64,000 nucleotides of DNA from Saccharina japonica (Eukaryota > Sar > Phaeophyceae > Laminariales > Laminariaceae): NCBI GenBank assembly GCA_008828725.1, contig MEHQ01003528.1, positions 29,604-93,603 of the forward strand, written 5' to 3'. Under the pieces are notes generated by a model. It did not search any database. It was given only the letters and a program-made list of their open reading frames with translations, and was not told the origin of the DNA. The translations under genes and the position numbers were made by a program. Positions 1 to 9,889 of this stretch are shown piece after piece (the stretch's first letter is position 1; every line of letters starts with the position of its first letter).

Positions 1-450
1 TGCTGGTGTACGTGCGGAGTAACGTATAAATGACCGGCGCTACAGCAGTATTTCCGGAGGACCATAGTCAACATAACCACATATTGTGAGTAAGAATGGG
101 TATATATTGGGTATATATCTAGGTTGTTGTGCCTACCGTAGGTCCTATATATATGAATATTTACTCTAGCCCCCCGAGATATAACACTGCGAGTCGTAAA
201 CCCTTGCAACGATAATCCATCAGGGGAACTCGACCAAGCAGCAAAGCAGAACAATCATACCAGGTATGTTATACAATATGTCGCATGAGGGATGTGGTGC
301 CTTGTTACGTTTTTTTACTCGATGGGAGGGTGTGCTCCTCTCCGGTATTATTGTCACACAAATCACATACATACTTCGTACACCGTTCAACACCGATGAA
401 AAAAAAAAAAACGTGCAATATGCATTTTTTCGAGCCCTCCGGGGGGGGGG
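1..450. other. intergenic, no gene seen
   Basis: AT-rich sequence with a short A run near 398 and a run of ten G at 441-450. Short open frames exist on both strands but overlap one another and show no recognisable domain. The G run directly precedes the tandem duplication and is echoed at the boundary between its two copies near 955-963. Confidence 0.6.
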
Positions 451-963
451 TGTACTCATGTCGTGCACGGCCGTAGTCATATGACCATAGACCCACGCAT
501 CCCTACAATGCCGGGACGGAGCACGCTGGGTTTTCACCAACCAGGCAGACATTGCTTGCACCAAGCGCGAAGCGCCGTGAGGTATTGGGCGAGTCGCATG
601 GAGGGTGAGCTGCATCCTGCTAAGAACCGCCTCTGAGGCGGACTTGCATATGGACGACAGCTTCAATGAGTTAATTTAATTTCTGGTGTGGCAACTTCCG
701 GAGACAGCAATGGGTTTTACTATGTAACTGCCTCGCGGATGCCTCACCATATTAACACTACGTGATACGACCATTCCCCTTGTGCGGAGCAAAGGTTCTC
801 CACCCCGCACAAATTATCTACTCGACCGCCAGCTTTGGGTGACCGCCAAAAAACAAAAAAACGGCACCCTGGTTGTCTAGCTCACGCAGTGAGTGGCGTG
901 TTTTACAGCGTCGTTGCCAACCGACGCCAACCCAACCTATAAATATATCATATAGGGGGGGGG
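451..963. repeat. 513-bp tandem duplication, copy 1 (uninterrupted)
   Basis: The segment starting TGTACTCATGTCGTGCACGG at 451 recurs at 964, an offset of 513 bp. The rest of the unit (for example GACCATAGACCC, the GGCAGACATTGCTTGCACCA block and the CCAACCCAACCTATAAATAT block) recurs at 2008-2480 once the intervening TIR element is removed. The copies are clearly homologous but carry many substitutions and small indels, so the duplication is not recent. Copy 1 keeps the unoccupied TA target at 474-475. LTRs were considered, but the copies abut with no internal domain. Confidence 0.8.
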
Positions 964-2487
964 TGTACTCATGTCGTGCACGGCCGTACCGTATAACACG
1001 GAAGAAAGCACACCCCCCTTAGATAACACGCCCCCCCACATAAGTACACCGGGTGGTGTATGTTTTACTTTGTTTTTTTACCGTCATTTTATCACCGGGG
1101 GTACGTTAGATAACACACCCCCTACGTATGTACGCCTGCAAACAGTGTCAAACTCCACAATTATCACACCACCTGGTGGATGGATACCATTCACAATTAA
1201 TTCAAAATCAACCCGCACCGGTATGGACACCAGCATGGAGGCAAATGCTGCGCCCCCTCACAGTGGGCCGAACGAGTCTGCGGCTTCGACTCGACCTGTA
1301 GCTGCTGCTGCCGCACCTCGGGCGACGATCCTGTCGTTTTTCTCTGGGACCAGCGCCCTTACCGGTACTTGCACTAACGTTATCACGTCTCCTACGTCCG
1401 CCGTGTGCCAAGCCACGGCTACTGGTACCGGTACCGGTACCAGCGAAGCACCTGCAGCACTTGCGGTGCAACCCTCGGGGTTTCATCAATGACTACCTGT
1501 ATGGTACAGGTACCGGTAACTGTTTTGCGGTATTGAGCCAGGCGGGGTTTTTTGCTGTTATCCCCGGGTTTCAAGCGTTTGCCTTACCATCACCGGCAAT
1601 ACGTGATAATTGAAAAACAAACTGGTTTTAGACCAAGCTTGTCATGCGTTAGCACACCCCTTCCTTGCAAACATACCCCCTGCATTCTGGCCGGGGTCTG
1701 TTCACACTCACTCCACAGCAATTATTGATATAACGTTATCACACCCTCTCATTACCACACCCCCTGAATGTGGTCGGGGTCTGTTAACTCTCATTATCAA
1801 CCAATAATGCCGTTAGCACACCCCGTCGTTGTCAAACCCTCTCGTTACCACACCCCCTAGCTGCAGGGATCTCGTGCATGGTGTTTATCACCGGGGATTC
1901 GTTAGATAGCACACCCCTCCACAACAGCACACCCGGTGATAATATTTTTAGATGCCAAAATGTTATCACCGGGATGTGCTTTCTTCCGTGTTATACGGTA
2001 GTCGTATGACCATAGACCCTCGCATCCCGACAATACCGGGACGGAGCACGTTGGATGTTCCACCAACCAGGCAGACATTGCTTGCACCAGGCGCGAAGCG
2101 AAACGTGAGGTATCGGGCGAGTGGCATGGAGGGTGAGCTGCATCCTGCTAAGAACCGCCTGTGAGGCGGACTTGCATATGGACGACAGCTTCAATGAGTT
2201 AATTTAATTTCTGGTGTGACCACTTCCGGAGACAGCAATGGGTTTTACTATGTAACTGCCTCGCGGGTGCCATATACCTGGTACACACTACGTGATACGA
2301 TAATTCCCCTTGTGCGGAGCAAAGGTTCTCCACCCCGCACAAATTATCTAACAAGACCGCCAGCTTTGGTGACCGCCAACAAAAGAAAAAAAAACGGTAC
2401 CCTGGTTGTCTAGCTCACGCAGTGAAAGGCGTGTTTTACAGCGTCGTTGCTAACCGACGCCAACCCAACCTATAAATATTTCATGTA
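964..2487. repeat. 513-bp tandem duplication, copy 2 (split by TIR element)
   Basis: The second copy is formed by 964-988 plus 1999 to about 2487, roughly 514 bp after removing the insertion. It ends in a CAACCTATAAATAT block like copy 1. Comparing the two gives a within-window empty and filled pair for the element at 989-1998. Confidence 0.8.
989..1998. mobile_element. 1,010-bp non-autonomous TIR transposon, TA target duplication
   Basis: The left end reads CCGTATAACACGGAAGAAAG from 989 and the right end at 1998 is its exact reverse complement. The perfect TIR is 24 bp. TA dinucleotides at 987-988 and 1999-2000 flank it, while the duplicated copy at 451-963 has a single TA at the same place (GGCCGTAGTCATATGACC). 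Both facts fix the boundaries. TA duplication is the rule for Tc1/mariner elements, though other groups also use TA. The interior repeats TTAGATAACACACCCC-type blocks near both ends and has a GGTACC run near 1425-1442. The long proline and threonine-rich frame at 971-1492 has no transposase motif, so the element looks non-autonomous. Confidence 0.9.
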
Positions 2488-4271
2488 TGTATGGGGGGGT
2501 AGTAGGGTGTATGGTATCCTAATCCCTGGGCCCCCTCGCCTGCGGCGTAAAATGTTGCGCGCCCAAAAACGCGTGTTGCGCTGCGCACAACCAGCCTCGC
2601 GGCGACTGTTGCGCAAAACGGTTATTTTGACCAAATGTTGCGCCAGCGCAACAACGCAACACCTAATGAATGCCCTGGTACGTAATACGTACTCTATATG
2701 TACCAGGCACTGCTTGCTGTTGGTGTGTGTGTTTTTTTTCATTTGTCTCGTTCATATTATTATTACTCGTTCATATTATTATTGCCGGCCGCACTTTTAT
2801 GGGCTTACCTCTCATGGGCAATTAAACTAATTTGGCGCGAAGCGCCAAAAAATATAATCCGAGGGAGCGAAGCGACCGAGGCTTTTCGTTGCGTACAGTA
2901 AAAAAAACTCTTGTAGCGGTGCGTTTGGGCCTCCATTTTTTTTATGGATTTACGTCTGTAATGGTCGCGTTTTTGCGTTACTGATCGTGAGGGGTGTACT
3001 TGACCGATTTCCACAAACCCGGCATCTACAGAAGCGGGAGAGTTTTGGACTAACGCGTGGGAGTTGTTTCGTCGTCAACTGCATTGAGTTGGTCACTGTC
3101 GCCGTGCTGCTGTGGTTCTGGTGTGTTTTGAGTGCGGAGGGATTTCGTTTCTGTTTCTTTCTTTTTACTGCGAACGCACACGGTCTATACACGGCATGTA
3201 CCAGGCAGCCTTGCCTCATGCACCTCTTTACGAATGTATGACGTAACTACGATATAGCTTTTGGGTCCATTCATACTTGCCCACAACACAGATGCTGTGC
3301 ACTCTCTCTTGCCGAGTATTATCTGCCTGTGTACAGTAAATAGTAAATAACTTATGTGTTCCTTTCTTCTTGAATCTTGTAACAGACCAGACGATGTTTT
3401 TCTGCAGCGACCGGTGCAGTTTGCCTATGCCAACAGCACGAGCAACCACCGTGAGCGAGGAGCTTACCCGGTCTGGTGAAATTTATAAGCACAATCGAGT
3501 ACGTGCCAATGGGAGAATATGTATGGTGGTAGGCATCGTCGTACTCGAAGATGTTCGAATCGATTTTTCTCTTGTACCTGGTACACATAAAAAAACTCGA
3601 GCAACTTCTGTTGGCATTATTACTGTAGAGTTCGTTGCCTCTCGACAGTAGCGCTCGTTAATCCTACTTGATGGCACCGCGCAGAAGCAGGCTTCGTCGC
3701 TCATTGCTCCAACAGCCCCCCGAATCATACAAAACGAAAAAATAACATATAGCTCAAGTGCACCGCGCTCTCGGACGCTGTGCACTGGCCTTAAGTGTCG
3801 GATGTAGCTTGCATGGACATACACCAATAATTATTGCGGAACCGTCGATATACGTAAAAAAGTTGATTGGTAAAATGCGTAACACAAGAAATACACCATA
3901 AACGTGTTCTCAAAGTATTAATATTAACAACGTTGACTACAAGTTATGACGGTGTTTGCGTGAAACATCTTGAATCATTGCACACGTTGCCCTTGTCATA
4001 CATGATAAAGTTTGATCTGAACAACACTCTCCACTCAACGTGCACCGCTACTGCTTGCGCGACGGGCCAGAGTTGCAGCCCGCCTGATTAACTTCGCCTC
4101 GGCCACACACAACTCTTACCCCCGACGGGATTTACAAAATGTGATATTTTCCTCCGGCTGCTTTAAGTCGTGGCAACGCTCTTCTGGTACACAGCCGTTA
4201 AATTTCCCTTTCAACTTGTGATCAAAACAACTGATTATGGTGGTATTTCCATACCCCCACTGTAGTCGGTC
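2488..4271. other. no gene seen; short hairpins and simple sequence
   Basis: No domain-bearing frame is visible. The stretch 2560-2660 is rich in TTGCGC words. Positions 2833-2849 form a hairpin (TTGGCGC-GAA-GCGCCAA), followed by a similar GCGAAGC palindromic block at 2864-2875. Several degenerate copies of TACCAGGTA/TACCTGGTA occur (2276, 2699, 3195, 3576). Open frames of 80-115 codons around 3370-3830 overlap on both strands and look fortuitous. Confidence 0.5.
2697..2830 (+). repeat. dispersed repeat D, partial copy
   Basis: The series TACCAGGCACTGCTTGCTGT, a T-run, CATTTGTCTCGTT and a CATATTATTATT tract matches longer copies at 8690-8903, 26590-26745 and 27730-27840. The unit encodes nothing recognisable. 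Ends are approximate because the copies are diverged. Confidence 0.65.
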
Positions 4272-4623
4272 GCCCCGATGGTCTAGAGGTAACCTCGAAC
4301 GCTTCTGAAGGTTGATGTCTGGAGTTCGAATCTCACGTGGGTCGGACTTTTGAGTTTATTTGCAAAAATAAATAAAAAACGGAATCAACTGCTGAGAGCG
4401 CCAATTAATAGTAGCGTGGGTAGGCACAATTCGATGCGAGTCGACGAGGGAAGGAAATGCTGAAGTCTTCTCGCGATAAAAATGCAAGGCAAGAACCGTA
4501 GTGGGGGAGGAGGGAGAGGAGCCTACTTTGTGACCCCGGATCTGAGTTACGACCAGGGAGGAGAGAGAAAGGAAGGGCGAAGATAATAAATGGGATGGAC
4601 AAAAAAAAAAAAAAAAAAAAAAA
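4272..4623 (+). mobile_element. tRNA-derived SINE, copy 1
   Basis: A tRNA-like head begins GCCCCGATGGTCTAGAGG, giving an A-box (TGGTCTAGAGG), with a B-box-like GAGTTCGAATC about 45 bases downstream. An unrelated body follows, and the unit ends in a 23-base A run (4601-4623). A second copy lies on the minus strand at 32715-33044, with the body closely conserved and the tRNA head more diverged. Head, body and poly(A) are the standard three-part SINE plan. SINEs are transcribed by RNA polymerase III and mobilised by a LINE. ACTGT occurs just upstream (4259-4263) and directly at the A-run end, which may be a short target duplication. Confidence 0.85.
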
Positions 4624-5049
4624 CTGTCATCTCATTCCTAGTTGATACGGCGTGCTGTCAAACGCGCGAAACCCCGGTGCCATTGGTGACTGCACAGCTA
4701 CACTCTGGCGCCCCCTGATCTCGAGCAACTTGGTGTTCTGAATAATATATGTTCGAACTAAAGGTCGTCGACCATTCGACAAGCCAAGCCTCTGCCACGT
4801 GTGACACCTGCAGGGCCTCCACTACCCACGGGAGCGCGCAGTTCGTCCTGACGGGCGCATATTTCCCTCGAATGAGCCTTAGCGCTTTCCTGGTGTTGAT
4901 ATGGCCGGGATACCTGCGTCACCAGGCGCGGGGTGTGGGTAGCCCGTGTCATGTTAGCCCAAATGCAGTAGGTAAATTGTCGGAACTGTTCAGGCCCTCC
5001 GTGGAGCACTCGAAAATGAAGAAAACAAAAACGGGAAGGTTTTTACTCG

Positions 5050-5560
5050 CTGTTTTTCGAAATCCCTTTAGGGTTTAGTTTCTGTTTCGGCTCTGAAATA
5101 CCTCTATCTTTTCTTGACCGTGGTTATTTGACCGTGATTATCTGACCGTGGTTACCTGTCGCCGCTTTTTTTACCGCTTTTCGATCGTTATTCACTCGAT
5201 TAAAGACCAAGGTCTCTTTTTCCAAGACTAATTAAAGCAACAAGTGTGGTGATTTGTTCGTTTTCACGCTTGATGAGTACGAATAATCATCACCAAACCT
5301 TGGTTATTCCACATGATTATATTATTGATTATAATCATGCCTCATTGCTCGGCACGTATATATGATACGAAGTATGCTGTAGATAGCTCGTACTCGTAGA
5401 TAACTAACAACTACCTGGTGTGTATCAATCTCATCTCTTTCGTATGCTGTATCATAATATTTCGTATCATAGGAACTTACGGACTTCTGCAGCATGCACG
5501 TCTGTTTTTTTAGCACGGAGAGCACACGTCTGCGCGAAAGCAGTCACCCAACTAACAGCA
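5050..5560 (+). repeat. dispersed repeat E, copy 1
   Basis: Three collinear blocks match 53050-53890: the CCCTTTAGGG...TTTCTGTTTCGGCTCTG block with repeated TTGACCGTGGTTATTTGACC, the block ending GAATAATCATCAC...TTATAATC, and the AGCACACGTCTGCGCGAAAG block (5521-5540). Spacing between blocks differs between copies through insertions. Similar order on the same strand indicates one ancestral unit, class unknown. Confidence 0.65.
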
Positions 5561-8500
5561 CAAACACGAATATTTTACACGGCGAGGATAACCGATAGAG
5601 GCAAGAGCGAGGATTTGGTTTCAATGCTGAGCTGGAAACCCTGACTAACCCAGTGGAAATGCGGAGCAAGAGCGCGGTGCCGTGCCCAGTCCTCGATCAC
5701 ACTGTACCTGCATGGCCCCGTGTACCAGCTACTCGTACCGCCCCCCTGCCTACAACAGCAACGTCAAGATCGTGGTTATCAACAGTCTTGCATAGCTTTT
5801 ACCCACGCGACGAGCAGATTATCATATAATATTCTACACCATTCGTACTGCAAGCACGACGATAGTTTAGAAAGGCAGCCGCAGAACATTCCCTTGCCTG
5901 GAAATATATTGGCAGGCCATCGGGATCCGCCATCAGTCAGCCTTGACGTGAACTTGGCTCTGCAGCCTCCTTCGCTTCCTCCCTCAGCAACGGTTTCCGG
6001 ATCTTTGAACAAACGTATCCACCACATGGACCGCCGATGCTGTACCAGCTTAGGAGAATAGCTCATGATGCGGATCACCCTGCCAGACGTGGCGAAGAAC
6101 ACGAGCATGACAAATGAGCAGAGGCAACGAAAGGTGTTGTGCCGAACAGCGACAGCTCACTTGAGGCGAAAGCCAGCCAAAATCTATGGCACTTTTCGGC
6201 CGCAGATTCACTCGGGGACACGACACCCAACGGAATAAATAATGAGATCAAGTCTCACACCCTGCGTGAATTTCACATAATGAAGCGGCAGAAGTTCCAC
6301 TACATGTTTAAGTCTACATGGTCTTGGCTCCTGCCCTTGAGGCCAAGGGCCTACTCCACTGCCTCTAAGTCCTCTGTTTCTACTTGATTAAAACGCATTT
6401 CCCGACCATACAAAAAACATAGATGAGATGCGCCGTGGGTTCGGGGTCCCGCTTGCTCAGGCGCCGCATCGTATGGGAGACGTCGAGGCACACCCAGGAA
6501 CACACCCGTTGACTGTAGCCACCGGGGGAAAGAAGCCACGAAAAACTTCACACCAAACGGATTGTAGAAGCAAGTATACCACGGACCACCCGCTGGGACT
6601 GCGTCAGCACTAAAAAGGCGCGGCCTTATGCTACCGTACAACATTGTTGCAGAATTGCAGGAAGACGGGAAACGGCGTAGGCGTGAAACCCAAAGAGCGG
6701 TATTGCAGCATTAGCTGTCATGGAGAAGTAGGGGGAGGTGGCGTCAAACTCAAATCCTAATTCACTACTGCTGTTCAGCTACAGAGCTGAATCCAAAACT
6801 TGCCAAAAAAAAGGGTCAAGCAAACGAAATCCTGATGCCAACGATACCCACCTGCATCGGTAGTTCCTCGTTACCCTCCTCACTGAAAGCTCCGGCGTTC
6901 GTGCCGTCAACCTTGTGCTCTTGCTCTCCGTGATCGTTCGTGATGACCGCCCCCCTCCCCTCCCCCCCTCTCTCCACCTTGCACTCGCGACGGCTGTCGT
7001 GGCGTGAGCACAGAGAGCTACGACGCCATTGATTTTTCGCCCAGAAAAATCTGACGCCGGAAAGAATCCCACCTTTCCAATATTCGTCCTGCTCGGCTTA
7101 TTCGACGAGCCGGGCAGGTCTAACAGCCTATCCTGCCCTGCGAGAGAAGCACCCGTGCCACTGCCACGTCGCGGTGTTGTGGAGATCAGCCCTGGCCTGC
7201 GGTTGCCCACGCCACCCTCACCCACCGTGGCATTCCCTTGTGACGCCAGCACCACGTGCAAGTCCCCTTGTGACGCCAGCACGTCTCCTAGTGTTTCCCT
7301 AGGACTAGAGTGCAAGGGCAGCGGGGTTACAGAGAGAGGGACGGCCAGAAGGTGTCACATCTTCAGTGCAAGCAGTACCGTCAGTACCAGCAGTGCCAGC
7401 AGTACCCCCCTCTCCTCGACAAAGCTGTAAAGAGGATTGCAGATCAGTCAAAAATATTTACGATTCATATACTACTCGTACACTCTCTGGCGAAAGATAC
7501 TGCAGATCGCGGTTGCCAGTACAGCTTGGGTACAGCAGTATAGAGAGAGCCCATGCGGCGCAGGCAATATACACCTGCGATGGAGACTGTTGGGCAGGTT
7601 GCGACCGGTACGAGGTAGCAGCGCAGGTTGTGACGAACGGACAGATACAGCACAGGACACCTAACAAGAAACAGGCTAATAAGAAAGCCAGGCTGATATT
7701 TAGAGAAACATAATAAATTCGGGAGTCGTGCTCTTGAAAGTACCCTCTCTCGCAAACAAGAATTCCAGCCTGGACCATATGTCCTGTTTCTTATTAGGTT
7801 TCCCGTACTGGTATATACCTCTCTCGTAGGCAGCATTTTCTTACAGCAGTACAGCAGTAGTGCAGTGCCCCCACTACACACTGCGCTGCACACACTGGTA
7901 CATGTATGTGTGCAGTCAATTCGAGAGGTGTAAACGCGCAGTAAACACAGGCAACTACTGCTTACTGTTGTACTCGTATTAATAGTAGACGGTACGAGCT
8001 CATGTGCCCGTGCGAAACACGTAAAGGCGGAAGCAGTCGTGGAGATCTGCTGTTAGTTACATAGGGTACAGCAGCAGCAGCACTAGTCGTTTTGTTGTGA
8101 TGCAAGGTACGGTAGGTGTCGGGTATACCACTGCTGTACCCGTAAGCTACAAGACGTACTACTCATAGACGGCTGAGTACTCGTATCGCCAGAGAGCAAA
8201 CACGCAGCATTTGATACAACACGATAACAATGCACGGCGCCTGGCACAAGAAGCCTTCTCTGCTATGCAGGTCCTGCTGGAGGGAATCTGGAAGCGCTCT
8301 CTGGTGATGAGTAGGTTTTCATGCTTTCACGCCGAAGTGTGGTACGAGTCTCCAACAGCACCACCACAGCTGTTATCCACGTTGCGAAGTAGTACCTACA
8401 TTACCAGCAGCTTGCCCAGCGACTTCGGCTTTGAGTTGCTGCAAGTATGCGTATCACATTGGCCTTGTTTCAGGCTTCAGGGCCACAGGCAGGCATGACG

Positions 8501-8689
8501 GATGGCGGCCAGCGTGCCTCTGCCCAGCCTAATCGCGCCGCCCGTACGATCACGCCGCGCGTTCTGTGCTGCTGGTTGGCCAACCCTTATGGAGAGCACC
8601 TCTGCCGCTGGTTTCCATTAGACAAACAACTATAAAATGGACGTATGATTGGTCAACCCTTATGGGTGATTAGGTAAGACCATGAAAGT
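5561..8689. other. no gene seen; fortuitous open frames
   Basis: No domain is recognisable. The longest frame, 6779-7315 on the minus strand (178 codons), starts with two degenerate copies of a VLASQGD/N motif, caused by a short direct repeat in the DNA near 7228-7290 (CTTGTGACGCCAGCAC). Overlapping frames on the opposite strand make coding unlikely. A region near 7645-7790 contains a weak inverted repeat around CAAGAAACAGG/CCTGTTTCTT. CAG/GTA-rich simple sequence appears at 7360-7410 and 8060-8080. Confidence 0.5.
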
Positions 8690-8903
8690 GCGGCCTTATT
8701 ACCAGGTACTGCTTGCTGTATGTGTGTTTTTTTGCATTTTGTCTCGTTAGTATTATTACGTACTTATTTTCACGATAACCTATCTGCACACTTGGTCCTC
8801 TTGTACCAGGTACCTTTTGCGTTTTTTTGGCATTTTGTCTCGTGAATATTATTCCTTTTTTCACGTATACGACGTACGCACCTATTCGGGGTGTTTTTAT
8901 TAT
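8690..8903 (+). repeat. dispersed repeat D, longest copy
   Basis: It has two successive half-units, each with TACCAGGTA, a T-run, CATTTTGTCTCGT and a TTTTCACG block. Shared order with 26590-26745 and 27730-27840 identifies the family. The copy is cut at 8903 by the MULE-like element, whose left target duplication TTTTATTAT is the last nine bases of this repeat. The copy at 26.7 kb has the same TGTTTTTATTAT and then different sequence. Confidence 0.7.
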
Positions 8904-9737
8904 GGGCACTACCCAAAAATAGGTATACCTACGCCTTTTGAGCCATTTATAGGTACATGGTGTATTGTACCGCGGAAAAAGCTTCCTGGCCCCGCCTGAT
9001 ATTGGGCCTGCGCTCCATTGTACCTACAAATGGCTCGAACGATCACTTTTTGACAACTGAAATATAGACAGACGGCCACACCAGATGCCGGGACTGTCAG
9101 CCAACCGACCGTATCTGTCAACCACCTGACTTACCCGTACAGTATCTTCACCCATGTTTGCTATGGAATGTTGTTCCGGACCGCGCCAACGGTTGCGTAA
9201 CTTAGACTCCCTTAACCGTATGCTAATACTCTGTTACTCTGTACACGTATATATACCGAATTTGCTCGTACTATATACTGCACTACAGTAGTGTATTGTA
9301 CTTTCAGCATAACGGCATGGAACCACTCGTCATTGTTGTTTCTCCGCACCGCGATCACACCCATTAAAGGTATGTGGTCCAAACGACTAATATCAGAAAT
9401 GTGACCGCGGGCCTCCGGTAGTAGGACGGTCAGCTGGTTGACAAATACGGTCCGCTGATTGACAGTCCCGGCATCTGGTGTGGCCGTCTGTCTACATTTC
9501 AGTTGTCAAAAAGTGATCGTTCGAGCCATTTATAGGTACCCTTGAAGACAAAAATAGATGTCGCGGAATTTGAATAGCTGATAATAGGTGTACCTTGGCC
9601 TTTTGAGCCATTTGAAGGTATGATGGAGCGCAGGCCCAATGTCAGGCGGGGCCAGGAAGCCTTTTCCGTGGTACAATACGCCGTGTAACTATAAATGGCT
9701 CGAAAGGCGTAGGTATACCTATTTTTGGCTAGTGCCC
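8904..9737. mobile_element. 834-bp MULE-like TIR element
   Basis: Ends are GGGCACTACCCAAAAATAGG from 8904 and, read inward from 9737, GGGCACTAGCCAAAAATAGG. The TIR match continues for about 50 bp with two mismatches, and further inverted homology covers about 8930-9140 against 9425-9700. Flanking nonamers are TTTTATTAT (8895-8903) and TTTCATTAT (9738-9746), one mismatch. A 9-bp TSD with a TIR starting GGG suggests the Mutator superfamily. The TIR consensus GGGCA...CCAAAAA.AGGT.TACC is shared with the element at 23624-24975. No transposase frame is present. Confidence 0.85.
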
Positions 9738-9889
9738 TTTCATTATTACTAGCGGTACGGCCACGGCTCCGCCCGTGGCGCTAGCTTTGCGTTGCGCATA
9801 GTAGTATGTAAGATCCTGGTGTGGTACATAGTACTCGCATTAACAGTGTGCTGTGATGTACCACTCTGAACTGGAAAAAAAGAACCACC
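9738..9889. other. junction sequence before the satellite array
   Basis: A short hairpin-prone block, CCACGGCTCCGCCCGTGG (9761-9778), and simple sequence precede the first array unit. No gene is visible. Confidence 0.5.

Noticed and set aside
971..1492. 173-codon gene
   Set aside because: It starts outside and runs into the TIR element across its boundary, so the frame is created by the insertion.
451..2487. LTR retrotransposon with 513-bp LTRs
   Set aside because: The duplicate copies are directly adjacent once the TIR element is removed, leaving no internal region.
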